Shown: positions 26,649 to 35,840 of the stretch, piece by piece | Numbering within the stretch: the stretch's first letter is position 1 | Layout of the letters: the number at the start of each line of letters is the position of its first letter | Notes under the pieces: model-generated | Database searches by the model: none | Told to the model about the DNA's origin: nothing | What the model saw: the letters and a program-made list of their open reading frames with translations, nothing else | Position numbers and translations under genes: made by a program | Assembly (NCBI RefSeq): GCF_041538045.1 | Contig: NZ_JBGOSE010000001.1 | Coordinates: forward strand, 372,001 to 436,000 | Length of the DNA stretch: 64,000 bases | From: Aliiglaciecola sp041538045 | GTDB taxonomy: Bacteria > Pseudomonadota > Gammaproteobacteria > Enterobacterales > Alteromonadaceae | Direction: 5' to 3'

Positions 26649-27500
26649 GTGAATAATCAACACACTATTTCCGTCGGCAATGTAGATGTTGCTAATGACA
26701 AACCTTTTGTTTTGTTTGGTGGTATGAATGTACTTGAGTCCCGTGATTTGGCAATGCGCATTGCTGAACATTACAAAGAGGTTACTACGCGACTAAATAT
26801 CCCATATGTATTTAAAGCTTCTTTTGATAAAGCTAATCGTTCATCGGTTCATTCTTATCGTGGCCCTGGAATGGAAGAAGGTTTAAAAATTTTTGAAGAA
26901 ATTAAAAACACCTTTGATGTACCACTTATTACAGATGTACATGAGCCGCATCAAGCACAACCAGTGGCTGAAATTGTTGATGTTATTCAGTTACCTGCGT
27001 TTTTAGCCCGCCAAACAGATCTGGTAGTGGCAATGGCACAAACCAACGCTGTCATTAACGTTAAAAAACCCCAATTTTTAGCTGCCCATGAAATGCGTCA
27101 CATTATTAATAAATTTTTGGAAGCGGGTAACGACAAAGTTATTTTGTGTGAGCGAGGTTCTTGTTACGGCTATAACAATCTAGTTGTTGACATGCTTGGC
27201 ATGGATGAAATGAAAGATTATGCTCCAGTAATATTTGATGCTACACATGCTTTACAAAAGCCAGGAGGGCGTTCTGATTCTGCTGATGGTCGTAGAGCTC
27301 AAGCGGCTCAATTAGCTCGCAGTGGTATGTCATTGGGTCTTGCGGGATTGTTTATTGAAGCTCACCCTGAACCAAATCAAGCGAAATGTGATGGGCCTTG
27401 TGCGTTAAAGCTAGATAAATTAGAACCTTATTTGCTACAAATGAAACAGTTAGACGAATTGGTCAAAAGCTTTGCACCTTTAGACACTAGCGCTAACTAA
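26649..27500 (+). CDS. kdsA: 2-dehydro-3-deoxyphosphooctonate aldolase (KDO-8-P synthase)
   Basis: KdsA condenses arabinose 5-phosphate with PEP to make KDO-8-phosphate for lipopolysaccharide. It has 283 residues (E. coli 284), with a GTG start at 26649. The motif FGGMNVLESRD has Asn27 at the position that separates metal-independent (Asn) from metal-dependent (Cys) enzymes, so this is the metal-independent class. VFKASFDKANRSS, DVHEPHQ, QLPAFLARQTDL and CDGPCAL complete the PEP and substrate sites. It sits after sirB2-sirB1, and a hairpin separates it from the convergent small gene. Confidence 0.96.
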   Translation: MNNQHTISVGNVDVANDKPFVLFGGMNVLESRDLAMRIAEHYKEVTTRLNIPYVFKASFDKANRSSVHSYRGPGMEEGLKIFEEIKNTFDVPLITDVHEPHQAQPVAEIVDVIQLPAFLARQTDLVVAMAQTNAVINVKKPQFLAAHEMRHIINKFLEAGNDKVILCERGSCYGYNNLVVDMLGMDEMKDYAPVIFDATHALQKPGGRSDSADGRRAQAAQLARSGMSLGLAGLFIEAHPEPNQAKCDGPCALKLDKLEPYLLQMKQLDELVKSFAPLDTSAN

Positions 27501-27507
27501 TAGCCTA

Positions 27508-27537
27508 ACGGCGAACTTATTCAGTTAGTTTCGCCGT
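27508..27537. terminator. Hairpin between kdsA and the convergent small gene
   Basis: ACGGCGAA (27508-27515) pairs with TTCGCCGT (27530-27537), an 8-bp G/C-containing stem. It overlaps the 3' end of the minus-strand gene. T runs are short on both sides, so it is a moderate candidate for a bidirectional terminator. Confidence 0.45.
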
Positions 27538-27795
27538 GTTGTTGATTGCACTTGATGTTTCTTCAATTTCAACTACAAATTGTTGTAGCTCTTTCTTTGC
27601 AGCTATAGATACTACTGAAAGTTGAGAAGCTTCAATTGCATTCAATGGTTGAAGATCATCTAAGTTTTGTTTAAGTAAAGCATCAATGGTAGTGGCTAAT
27701 GACATGCCCATATCAGCGGTATCATTTGCATTGGCAAAACCACAGACACTAGCGGTTAATGCGATTGCGACGGTAATATATTTTAAGTTTTTCAT
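27517..27795 (-). CDS. Small exported protein of unknown function
   Basis: A 92-residue product with a standard signal peptide (MKNLKYITVAIALTASVCGFANA, cleavage after ANA), leaving a mature acidic protein of ~69 residues. The mature part is predicted helical, has no cysteine, and contains LKQNLDDLQPLNAIEASQLSV. I do not recognise a family. Upstream (27796-28027) lie 232 very A/T-rich bases shared with the divergent gcvA gene. A clear signal sequence and codon pattern support it as a real gene. Confidence 0.65.
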   Translation of the reverse strand: MKNLKYITVAIALTASVCGFANANDTADMGMSLATTIDALLKQNLDDLQPLNAIEASQLSVVSIAAKKELQQFVVEIEETSSAINNTAKLTE

Positions 27796-28027
27796 TTTTT
27801 CTCTAAATTATTTTCATTTAAAATTATCATTTTTGTCATATTTATTTAACAAAAACACTCGATTAAGTTAATGTTTTATTTATATAAAATTTTAACTTGG
27901 AGCTATTTTATACAATTAATTAGAAGCTTAAAAATGACATTTAGTATGGATAAGCATTAGAAAAACTAATGAATATAAGGCGTTTCTGGTTTATCCTTAG
28001 GGTAATCCACCAAAAATAAGATTTGTC

Positions 28028-28933
28028 ATGAATCGCAGATTGCCCCCGTTGAATGCCTTGAGAGCATTTGAAGCCGCTGCAAGACATTTGAGCTTTACTA
28101 AAGCGGCAGATGAGCTCTTTGTTACACAAGCAGCAGTTAGTCATCAAATTAAAAGTCTAGAAGAGTTTCTCTCGATCAAATTATTCTTGAGAAAGAATCG
28201 TTCCTTGCTGCTCACTGAACAAGGGCAAGGTTACTATCTTGAATTAAAAGAGCTGTTTGAATCTTTATATTTAGCCACGGAAAGACTATTAGCTGCAGGG
28301 GCTAAAGGTGCTCTAACTGTGGCTATGCCTCCAAGCTTCGCGATTCAATGGTTGGTGCCAAGAGTTAATCAGTTTAGTCAGCAGTATCCCGATATAGACG
28401 TTAGAATCAAAGCAATAGATTCTGATGATGGTTTCTTGGAGGACGACGTTGATGTGGCCATTTATTATGGTCGCGGTAAATGGTCTGGATTAAAAGTAGA
28501 CAAATTACATACTGAATATTTGACACCGGTTTGTTCCCCAATGTTGTTTAACGGGACTAAGCCGTTAGAAAGTTTGAAAGACCTTAAACACCATCGTTTA
28601 TTGCACGACAGTACCCGCGAAAGCTGGAAGACGTTTATAAGACAATTTCATGTCAACGGCGTGAAAGTAGAACAAGGTCCCATCTTCAGTCATACCATGA
28701 TGGTGCTTCAAGCTGCGGCTCTTGGCCAAGGGATTGCTCTTGCCAATAGCGTGTTAGCCAGTCCGGAATTAGCCTCTGGTCGTCTAATTTGTCCATTCGA
28801 GGAACGTTTAGTGAGTAAGAGCAGTTACTATCTGGTTTGTCACGAATCCCAAGCTGAGTTAGGAAAAATTGCAACCTTTAGGCATTGGCTGTTGGAGCAG
28901 GTTAAAGAGGATCAAGATGAAGCACTTAATTGA
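28028..28933 (+). CDS. gcvA: LysR-type regulator, GcvA-like
   Basis: This 301-residue LysR regulator has an N-terminal winged helix-turn-helix: LPPLNALRAFEAAARHLSFT then KAADELFVTQAAVSHQIKSLE, nearly identical in pattern to GcvA, the glycine-cleavage activator. The periplasmic-binding-like effector domain contains DVDVAIYYGRGKW and ends near residue 295. The neighbourhood gcvA ... DUF423-rlmM is that of E. coli gcvA-ygdD-rlmM, which supports the name. The next gene begins inside its last 17 bases. Whether it controls a gcv operon here cannot be seen, since none lies in the window. Confidence 0.8.
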   Translation: MNRRLPPLNALRAFEAAARHLSFTKAADELFVTQAAVSHQIKSLEEFLSIKLFLRKNRSLLLTEQGQGYYLELKELFESLYLATERLLAAGAKGALTVAMPPSFAIQWLVPRVNQFSQQYPDIDVRIKAIDSDDGFLEDDVDVAIYYGRGKWSGLKVDKLHTEYLTPVCSPMLFNGTKPLESLKDLKHHRLLHDSTRESWKTFIRQFHVNGVKVEQGPIFSHTMMVLQAAALGQGIALANSVLASPELASGRLICPFEERLVSKSSYYLVCHESQAELGKIATFRHWLLEQVKEDQDEALN

Positions 28934-29552
28934 TAGCCCCGAAAAGCCATTCGCACGTTTCATTTTTGCCCATGGCGCTGGTGCAAATAAACACAGTGAT
29001 TTTATGCAGCAAATTGCTGTTTTACTGTGTCAGGGCGGGGTTGAAGTTGTGCGCTTTGATTTTCCATATATGCTGCGAGCAGCTGAAAAAAATAAACGGC
29101 AACCACCAGACAGAGCTAATATATTATTGCAAGATTTTACAGAGATGGTAGATGGTGCCGATACAAAGCTACCATTGTTTGTTGGTGGTAAATCCATGGG
29201 TGGAAGAATGGCATCAATGCTTGAATCCGACAGCGAAGGCAAAGGCGTTGAGGCAATAAAAGGTGTCATCTGTTTAGGTTATCCTTTTCATCCGCCGGGT
29301 AAACCGGAAAAACTGCGGACTGCGCATTTATATGATGCAAGGTTACCTATACTGATAATTCAGGGAGAGCGGGATACATTTGGTAATCGTAGTCAGGTGG
29401 AGTCTTACCAACTTCCTAACAATATAGATATTCAATTTTTAGCGGCAGCAGATCATAGTTTTGTACCGCTTAAATCTAGTGGAGTTGGGCCAGATGAGCA
29501 TATTCGCTCGGCTGTTCATCGAATGATAAAATTTATGAAGGAACAAATATGA
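28917..29552 (+). CDS. Alpha/beta hydrolase, Tex30/COG3571 type
   Basis: This 211-residue hydrolase starts at ATG 28917 (MKHLIDSPEKPFARFIFAHG), with GAGG upstream and a 17-base overlap with gcvA. An upstream in-frame start at 28869 is less likely. The oxyanion region is FAHGAGANKHSDFM, the nucleophile elbow is GGKSMGGRMAS (Ser93), and ADHSF supplies the catalytic His near residue 186. The family resembles human TEX30/KANSL3; substrate unknown. It lies in an overlapping chain gcvA-hydrolase-DUF423-rlmM and overlaps the DUF423 gene by four bases (ATGA). Confidence 0.85.
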   Translation: MKHLIDSPEKPFARFIFAHGAGANKHSDFMQQIAVLLCQGGVEVVRFDFPYMLRAAEKNKRQPPDRANILLQDFTEMVDGADTKLPLFVGGKSMGGRMASMLESDSEGKGVEAIKGVICLGYPFHPPGKPEKLRTAHLYDARLPILIIQGERDTFGNRSQVESYQLPNNIDIQFLAAADHSFVPLKSSGVGPDEHIRSAVHRMIKFMKEQI

Positions 29553-29920
29553 AGTTTTTATTAATGTTTGCTGCTTGTAGCGCAGCACTATCGGTATTGT
29601 TAGGTGCTTTTGGTGCACATGCTTTAAAAGATATGTTGACTGAAAGTTCGTTAGGTTACTTCCAAACTGCGGTGCAATATCAAATGATCCACAGTCTAGC
29701 CATGATAACGTTTTTAGTTTTTTACGCTTATTGGAAAAATGAATGGTTAATCTGGGGGGCGCGATCCTTTGCTTTCGGGATATTATTTTTCAGCGGTAGC
29801 TTATATATTTTGGCAACCACTAATTTAAAGTGGGTCGGTCCCATCACCCCTTTAGGTGGGTTGTGTTTTGTGGCTGGTTGGGTGTGTTTATTAGTGGCAG
29901 CTTACGAATATGAGAATTAA
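29549..29920 (+). CDS. DUF423 family membrane protein (YgdD type)
   Basis: This 123-residue inner-membrane protein has four predicted helices. AALSVLLGAFGAHALKDML at the N-terminus and ATTNLKWVGPITPLGGLCFVAGW in the second half (helices 3-4) are the DUF423 hallmarks. Function is unknown. It overlaps the upstream hydrolase (ATGA) and the downstream rlmM (11 bases), so the four genes from gcvA form one transcription unit. The corresponding E. coli gene is ygdD, between gcvA and rlmM. Confidence 0.88.
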   Translation: MKFLLMFAACSAALSVLLGAFGAHALKDMLTESSLGYFQTAVQYQMIHSLAMITFLVFYAYWKNEWLIWGARSFAFGILFFSGSLYILATTNLKWVGPITPLGGLCFVAGWVCLLVAAYEYEN

Positions 29921-30983
29921 TTCTCTACTGTTTTATTGTCGTGCAGGCTTTGAAGCTGATTTATGTTCTGAGCTGCAAGAAAAATTGAGTCAATTGGGTG
30001 TTTACGGTTATCCAAGGTTTACAAAAAAATCTGGTTTCGTTCAATTTATTTGCCATCAAGATGGCGATGCTGACAAGGTAATTCAGCAACTAGCGGTGAA
30101 GGAGCTTGTGTTTGCTCGACAAATGTTTGCCGGTTCAGAGCCTCTAGAATTAACGGATACCTCTGATCGCATATCACCGATACTTGAACAATTGCAGGAA
30201 CAAAGCATCTTTGGTGAATTGCGGGTTGAACATGCTGATACAACCGATGGCCGAGAACTTTCTAAGTTATGTCGAAAACTATCAGTGCCTTTACGACAAC
30301 AGCTGCGTAAAAATAATTTGTTGACGGCAAAAGAACAGAGTAACAAACCTTGTTTGTTCGTGTTTTTTGTTACTGGTACTGACGTGATTCTTGGTTACTC
30401 GAACCCTAAAAAGCACAGTGCTTATCCCTTGGGTATTTTACGTTTACGCTTTCCATCATCAGCACCAAGTCGCTCAACCCTCAAATTGGATGAAGCAATT
30501 CAGTCGTTCATTTCTAAAGCTGAAATGGCGCAGCGATTTGAGCCGGGTATGCATGCGGTTGATTTAGGTGCTTGTCCTGGTGGCTGGACTTATCAATTAG
30601 TGCAACGAGGCCTCTTCGTGCAAGCAGTTGATAATGGCGCAATGGACGAAAACTTAATGGAAACAGGGCAAGTTAGCTACTTCCCTGAAGATGGTTTTAA
30701 ATTTGAGCCAAGAAAAAAAAATGTCCAATGGTTAGTGTGCGATATGATTGAGCAGCCCCAACGTGTTGCAAAATTAATGGCCAATTGGTTAGTGAAAGAG
30801 TGGTGTAAGGAAGCTATTTTTAATCTAAAGCTACCCATGAAACAAAGGTACGAATCAGTTATACAGGCAAAGCTACTGGTACATGAGATAATGGCAAAAC
30901 ATGGTGTTAGCTATGAGTGGCAAGCAAAACATTTATATCATGACCGAGAAGAAGTCACGGTTCACATTAAAACCAACTTATGA
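29910..30983 (+). CDS. rlmM: 23S rRNA 2'-O-ribose C2498 methyltransferase
   Basis: RlmM methylates the ribose of C2498 in 23S rRNA using SAM. It has 357 residues (E. coli 366). An N-terminal ferredoxin-like and THUMP region (INSLLFYCRAGFEADLCSEL ...) precedes the RrmJ-like Rossmann domain, whose SAM motif is AVDLGACPGGWTYQLVQRG. Then come VQWLVCDMIEQP (catalytic Asp) and FNLKLPMKQRYE (catalytic Lys). It overlaps DUF423 by 11 bases and converges on the transglutaminase gene. Confidence 0.93.
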   Translation: MRINSLLFYCRAGFEADLCSELQEKLSQLGVYGYPRFTKKSGFVQFICHQDGDADKVIQQLAVKELVFARQMFAGSEPLELTDTSDRISPILEQLQEQSIFGELRVEHADTTDGRELSKLCRKLSVPLRQQLRKNNLLTAKEQSNKPCLFVFFVTGTDVILGYSNPKKHSAYPLGILRLRFPSSAPSRSTLKLDEAIQSFISKAEMAQRFEPGMHAVDLGACPGGWTYQLVQRGLFVQAVDNGAMDENLMETGQVSYFPEDGFKFEPRKKNVQWLVCDMIEQPQRVAKLMANWLVKEWCKEAIFNLKLPMKQRYESVIQAKLLVHEIMAKHGVSYEWQAKHLYHDREEVTVHIKTNL

Positions 30984-30992
30984 CTTCAAATT

Positions 30993-31013
30993 GCAGCGTT
31001 AACCTGACGCTGC
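30993..31013. terminator. Hairpin between rlmM and the transglutaminase gene
   Basis: A perfect 7-bp stem GCAGCGT / ACGCTGC with loop TAACCTG, 9 bases after the rlmM stop and followed by CATTTTG. The G/C-rich stem and position between convergent genes suggest termination; the T run is short. Confidence 0.5.
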
Positions 31014-31034
31014 CATTTTGCTGTTGTGCTAGGT

Positions 31035-33059
31035 TTAGTGTTTTAACTGTCGATTTACTGCTTTCTTTAACACCTGCCACTGTTGCTTTATACGTGCTTT
31101 ATTCTTGGAGTCTTGCTGCTCATTGGTTTTTGTATACTGATGTTGCACGTAAATTTTGGTGGCTTGGTTAAAAGGCTGATGCAATGAACTGGGAAGCTTG
31201 CGTTGAACGCTGTAAGCAAAATCAATAGGTCCTTGAGATATTGGACGATAGATGTGTAACTTGGCTAGTAGCTTTTCTGATTTTTGATAATACTGAGTAA
31301 TACAATCAACTTTCCTTCGGTGTAACGATGGCAAAAAGAAAAATGCCAGTAATAGTCCAATAAGTGCGAAGACACTGAGGCCAAATAGTGCTAATTTTTT
31401 CGGAGTTAACTCGCCTATGAGCGATTTAATCAGGTCCTCTTGAGAACGCCTATCGAATCCTAATATCCATTTAGTCCAAACAAAATCGATATCGTGTAAC
31501 AACAACCTAAAATCGTTTAACCAGGTAATGGAGCTAAAGCGGTTCAACGAAAATGGTGAGTCAATTAGCTCTGCAGCATCTTCTATGGCAGTTTTTAATC
31601 CAAATTCTACTCTATTGGGAGCAACAATTGCTGTGGGGTCATACCGTTGCCATCCTTTATCAGAATGCCAAGCTTCAATCCATGCATGGGCATCATATTG
31701 ATACACACTCATATAATCTTGTTCGCGCATTTCGCCACCTTGATAACCCGTTACTAAGCGCGCTGGAATGTCCGCTAGGCGCAATATATACGCCATTGCG
31801 GATGCATAATGGGAACAAAATCCCTGTTGCTGTTCAAATAAAAACGTATCTATTGCATTGGTTTGCATCAATGGTGGCTGCAAAGTGTACACGAATGGTT
31901 GCTCGGCAAAAAAAGCCAGAACTTGGTTTATGAAATCCTGATCATTAGGATATTGTTGCTGCAATTTATTTACCCAAGCTTGGGTTTTCGGGTTTCCTTT
32001 ATTGGGTTTCTGTAAGTTAATACGACGGTCAACACTATACAATGTTTGATTTAGTGAGGTATCAGGGTATGAGCGCAGTGAATATTGGAAGTTACTCACC
32101 AGTGGTCCGTTGCTACTCAATTGGTATTCGTGACTTTGCCAAATTTTGCTACTATTTTGCGGACCATCAGGTACACCTATATCGATGCTATATAACCAGT
32201 TTTGATGGGTAGGTTCAGCAATCACATCATAGCTAAAGTAGCGTCCTTTAAGTGTCGGCTTGAATTCCTGATTGTACTGCTTATATTGAACCTTGATAGC
32301 TTTACGCTCAGAAGAAACTCGCCATGTTTTACCGTCAAACTCCTCCATCACTAAGGTTCGCCAATAACGCTCTTGTGGAGTAGGTATAGCGCCTTTAAAT
32401 GTGGCTCTAAATGCCAGTTCTGCACTTTGAGATAGTTGTGCTATGTCTCCAGGAGTAACTTGTTCTGCTAATCCTGTTTGATGAGATTTAGAAGTAGGCA
32501 TTTGCCACAATGGCCCAATTTTAGGTAATACAATAAACAATAGCAGGGCTATGGGTAAGGCTTGTCCTCCCATAACAGCGATGCTTTTAAAGTTTTTGTT
32601 AAGTCCAAGACTAGGGCTGATATGGCATGCTAGAGAAAGTAGCAGTAGTAATGTCAGGAGCAAATAAAAAACGCTAAATCCAATGCTATCTTGAAAGATA
32701 AAACCGCAACCAATTAAAAAACCACAGCAGGTAATTAATTGGTAATAGTCTTTGATACTACGCAACTGCATCAACTTCAAGGAGCAAGCTAACACTAATA
32801 AGTTTATCATCCCTAGAAGTACACCTAACTGGAAGCTAAAATAGGCCAAGACTATTGCACTTAAAAGGGCAAGAAGGTTCAGGGTTCGCACCGAGGGCGC
32901 ATGTTTGTGTAAATCTAAATACAGGGCGCTACGCATAACAACTGCACATACTACCAATATTAAAATCCAGCCCATAATAGGTTCGAGCAAACTTACACTG
33001 ATGCACAGGAATACAAGGGTAAGAATAATATGAGCATGGTTTTTTGCAGAAGATATCAT
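31035..33059 (-). CDS. TgpA-like transglutaminase with DUF3488 membrane domain
   Basis: This 674-residue membrane protein has five to six N-terminal helices (residues ~10-182, the DUF3488 region). A periplasmic domain carries a transglutaminase-like core with the Cys-His-Asp triad visible at Cys415 (QQGFCSHYASAMAYILRLAD), His458 (YDAHAWIEAW) and Asp474 (WQRYDPTA). A further helix lies near 545-570 and a cytoplasmic tail ends the protein. It resembles TgpA of Pseudomonas aeruginosa, an essential periplasmic transglutaminase. It is the last gene of moxR-DUF58-tgpA; its ATG overlaps the DUF58 stop (TAATG). The peptide substrate is unknown. Confidence 0.9.
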   Translation of the reverse strand: MISSAKNHAHIILTLVFLCISVSLLEPIMGWILILVVCAVVMRSALYLDLHKHAPSVRTLNLLALLSAIVLAYFSFQLGVLLGMINLLVLACSLKLMQLRSIKDYYQLITCCGFLIGCGFIFQDSIGFSVFYLLLTLLLLLSLACHISPSLGLNKNFKSIAVMGGQALPIALLLFIVLPKIGPLWQMPTSKSHQTGLAEQVTPGDIAQLSQSAELAFRATFKGAIPTPQERYWRTLVMEEFDGKTWRVSSERKAIKVQYKQYNQEFKPTLKGRYFSYDVIAEPTHQNWLYSIDIGVPDGPQNSSKIWQSHEYQLSSNGPLVSNFQYSLRSYPDTSLNQTLYSVDRRINLQKPNKGNPKTQAWVNKLQQQYPNDQDFINQVLAFFAEQPFVYTLQPPLMQTNAIDTFLFEQQQGFCSHYASAMAYILRLADIPARLVTGYQGGEMREQDYMSVYQYDAHAWIEAWHSDKGWQRYDPTAIVAPNRVEFGLKTAIEDAAELIDSPFSLNRFSSITWLNDFRLLLHDIDFVWTKWILGFDRRSQEDLIKSLIGELTPKKLALFGLSVFALIGLLLAFFFLPSLHRRKVDCITQYYQKSEKLLAKLHIYRPISQGPIDFAYSVQRKLPSSLHQPFNQATKIYVQHQYTKTNEQQDSKNKARIKQQWQVLKKAVNRQLKH

Positions 33060-34027
33060 TATTCAACCCCCTTTATATAAGGCGAGTGAAGAGCTAAGGC
33101 TTTCAAGCATGCATTTTGATGTTCCAGTCCACTGTTAGGTTCAATCTTAACTTTTCCTAAGTCCAATCCAAATATGCTGTTGTTTCTGGTTAATTCAATT
33201 ACTTGAAAACACAGCTCGCTAAGCTTGGTTTCTATATCTGGGGAGTGAAGTGAAGCTAAAATTAACCAACCTGTTGCGCCGGATTGATTTGAAAATTGCT
33301 TAGAGATCATGCCTTGACCTTTAGCAACTTGTTTCCATGCAACGTGGTAAAGGGGTTCCCCTTGTTTGTAGGGGGCTAAGCTATCAAAGTCATCATGACC
33401 TTTAATCGTCGTGTCGGCCTCATTCAACTGTGCAGAATCATGTTTATTGAACAGCTTAACTTTACTTCCTATAGGTTTAGGATAAACCAAAATTTCTGAG
33501 GTGAATGCTAAATGGGTCCAACAACTGATTAGACCTAATGGGAAAGTGCTAGTCAGTGTCACCCGAGGTAATGTTAATTTACCTCTTGTGACACAATCCA
33601 TTGGTAAATAGACAGGGTTGCTTGATTCGTCTAAGTCAACAGTGACGCTATTTTTGGATTTCCAAAAGTTGAGTTTGAGAAGTCCATGAGAAACCCGTTT
33701 ATTATTGTTGAACCAAACCGGAATTTGCAGCTTTTCTCCGGCAAATCCATGTTGAATTTTGCCTAATTGGATTTCTAGTTTGGCAAAATTGAGATAAGCA
33801 CTAAATAGATTTAATAGGAATAGTGAAACTAAAAAATAGCACAACAATATCATTAGATTATTTTGGTAATTGGTGCCTAAAATAAACAAACCAAAACATA
33901 AGAGCAGAAATAGACCGCCGAAACGCGAGGGAAAAATAAAAATACTGCGGTAATTCAATTGGTATTTACTGGCTTGGGGAATACGTTTATTTAGCCAGTT
34001 CTGTGCCGCAGTTTGCCATCCAAACAT
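33059..34027 (-). CDS. DUF58 domain protein, membrane-anchored
   Basis: The preferred start is ATG 34027, one base past the moxR stop, giving 322 residues; the TTG at 34048 is less likely. Two N-terminal helices lie at ~35-75 (FGGLFLLLCFGLFILGTNYQ ...). A von Willebrand-A-like DUF58 region contains HDDFDSLAPYKQGEPLYHVAWKQ, the family hallmark ('R.Y..GD....I.W'). DUF58 proteins work with MoxR ATPases, but their exact role is unsettled. The gene is the middle member of the moxR-DUF58-transglutaminase cassette and overlaps the next start by one base. Confidence 0.87.
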   Translation of the reverse strand: MFGWQTAAQNWLNKRIPQASKYQLNYRSIFIFPSRFGGLFLLLCFGLFILGTNYQNNLMILLCYFLVSLFLLNLFSAYLNFAKLEIQLGKIQHGFAGEKLQIPVWFNNNKRVSHGLLKLNFWKSKNSVTVDLDESSNPVYLPMDCVTRGKLTLPRVTLTSTFPLGLISCWTHLAFTSEILVYPKPIGSKVKLFNKHDSAQLNEADTTIKGHDDFDSLAPYKQGEPLYHVAWKQVAKGQGMISKQFSNQSGATGWLILASLHSPDIETKLSELCFQVIELTRNNSIFGLDLGKVKIEPNSGLEHQNACLKALALHSPYIKGVE

Positions 34028-34028
34028 A

Positions 34029-34946
34029 TTAAGCGGCCAGGGGATCAATAGCGTCCAATAGCCGATCGCTCAAACTGGTTTGTCCGTTAAAGTCTGATAT
34101 GGCGGCACGCATACGGTGCTCGGCAACTGAAGGTAATACGGCTTGGATATCTTCAGGTATTACATAGTCTCTACCGTGTAAAAATGCCCACGCTTTAGAT
34201 GCTTGCATAAGGGCTTTGCTTGCTCTTGGCGATAAGGGATTCGGAAAACCGTCATTCTCGCGACTATGGGTGACCAATTTTAGTATGTACTCTAATATCG
34301 CGTCAGATACGTTGATCTTTATTATTTGACTTTGCATCTGCGTAAACTCGGCGATGGTTAAGCTCTGCTTCGGTGTTTGTTTGCCGCTAAAATCTTGTGC
34401 TAACAGCATGGTTTTCTCAGCTTGCCAATCTGGGTAACCTAATTGAATACGCATTAAAAAACGATCTAGTTGGGATTCAGGTAATGGGTAGGTGCCTGAT
34501 TGATGCATGGGGTTTTGCGTCCCAATAACAAAAAATGGAGAGGGAAGGGGGCGAGTTTCACCGTCTAAACTTACTTGCTTTTCTTCCATCGCCTCCAACA
34601 GAGCACTTTGGGTTTTTGGGCTCGCACGATTAATTTCATCAGCTAAAATTAATTGATTAAAAATGGGACCTGGGTGAAATTGAAACGATTGTTTTGTGCT
34701 ATCAAAAATATTTAATCCGAGCATATCGGCGGGTAATAGGTCAGAAGTAAATTGAATCCGAGAAAAATCCAGGCCAAAAACCCCCGCAAGTGCATGAGAA
34801 AGCGTTGTTTTGCCCATGCCCGGTAAATCTTCAATGAGTAGGTGCCCATTAGCCAGCAAACAGGTAAAAGCTAATTTAATTTGTTGATGTTTGCCAATAA
34901 CCTGTTCTGAAACTTGGTTCATGGCATGTTGCAATTGTGGGTGCAT
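34029..34946 (-). CDS. MoxR family AAA+ ATPase
   Basis: This 305-residue AAA+ ATPase has Walker A PGMGKTTLS (residues ~42-50), Walker B LILADEINRASPKTQSALLEAMEE, sensor 1 FFVIGTQNPMHQSGTYPLPESQLDRF and the C-terminal lid SPRASKALMQASKAWAFLHGRDYVIPEDI, all typical of MoxR proteins. They act as chaperones that assemble or activate partner proteins, here presumably the DUF58 and transglutaminase products encoded just downstream. It heads the operon and is divergent from seqA across 268 bases. Confidence 0.93.
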   Translation of the reverse strand: MHPQLQHAMNQVSEQVIGKHQQIKLAFTCLLANGHLLIEDLPGMGKTTLSHALAGVFGLDFSRIQFTSDLLPADMLGLNIFDSTKQSFQFHPGPIFNQLILADEINRASPKTQSALLEAMEEKQVSLDGETRPLPSPFFVIGTQNPMHQSGTYPLPESQLDRFLMRIQLGYPDWQAEKTMLLAQDFSGKQTPKQSLTIAEFTQMQSQIIKINVSDAILEYILKLVTHSRENDGFPNPLSPRASKALMQASKAWAFLHGRDYVIPEDIQAVLPSVAEHRMRAAISDFNGQTSLSDRLLDAIDPLAA

Positions 34947-35214
34947 AGTCAGCGGTACCTTGTTTTATTTTTTAGTGTCTGAAACTTAAATACTCAGTTA
35001 ATTCAATTTTAGACTATGGGGTGAACACTGTAACCCTTGGGGTTAATACTCACGTATAAATCCTGTATTTTGTCTAGGCGTTAAAAATAACAGTAATGGT
35101 AACTATTTAGTATTGAATACAGGTAGCTAGAAAAAGAGAAGTAAATTTTTTACTGAAAAAAAAATGTCATTAGTCTTATAATAGAGTCACTTTTAAATAG
35201 CCGTTATTAGAAAA

Positions 35215-35811
35215 ATGAAAACGATTACCATCGACGACAAATTATATGGATTTATTGCCTCTCAAACTAAGCATATCGGTGAAAGTGCTTCAGACATCTT
35301 GCGCCGAATTTTGATTGACGAATTAGGATTAGAAGCAGGGGAAAACCCGAATGTCGACGTGTCTAAGCCTGCAGAAGTAAATAAAGAAGTCAAAGATATA
35401 AATAAAATTAAAAAATCCCGAGAAATGCAAACTAAAGAACAGCAAACTAGCGACGAGGTAGTGAATGCCACTTCCTTGTTTGATTTGTTGAATCAAGAGA
35501 CGTTTGATCAGCCTATGAGCAAAGTTGAACGCTTTTTAAAGATGCTGGGTGCATTGCATCAAACACATCCAGACCGTTTTAATGCTGTATTAGAAATAAA
35601 AGGTAAAGGTCGACTTTATTTTGCGACAGACAAAAATACATTATTAAAAACAGGTAGTAGTACCAATCCAAAACAAATACCCGGTTCTGAATATTGGGTA
35701 GTAACAAATAACAATACCGATAAAAAATGTACTATGCTAACCAATACCGCCACTATATTGGGGTATTCTAAAAGTAACGTAGAACGATTAGGTAAAATAT
35801 TTAAAGCGTAA
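35215..35811 (+). CDS. seqA: Negative modulator of replication initiation SeqA
   Basis: SeqA binds hemimethylated GATC sites and sequesters oriC after initiation. It has 198 residues. The N-terminal oligomerisation domain is MKTITIDDKLYGFIASQ with ASDILRRILIDEL, followed by a long charged linker (about 45-90). The C-terminal DNA-binding domain contains RFLKMLGALHQTHPDRFN, GKGRLYFATD and SSTNPKQIPGSEYWVVTNN. The linker is longer and more Lys/Glu/Gln-rich than in E. coli (181 residues). It is followed after 29 bases by pgm, the conserved seqA-pgm pair. SeqA implies that Dam methylation is used. Confidence 0.94.
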   Translation: MKTITIDDKLYGFIASQTKHIGESASDILRRILIDELGLEAGENPNVDVSKPAEVNKEVKDINKIKKSREMQTKEQQTSDEVVNATSLFDLLNQETFDQPMSKVERFLKMLGALHQTHPDRFNAVLEIKGKGRLYFATDKNTLLKTGSSTNPKQIPGSEYWVVTNNNTDKKCTMLTNTATILGYSKSNVERLGKIFKA

Positions 35812-35840
35812 CTTCACTTAAACTCACTACTAGGATTACT

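Noticed and set aside
31553..31933. 126-codon frame opposite the transglutaminase gene
   Set aside because: It overlaps the Cys-His-Asp core of the real protein on the other strand; a shadow.
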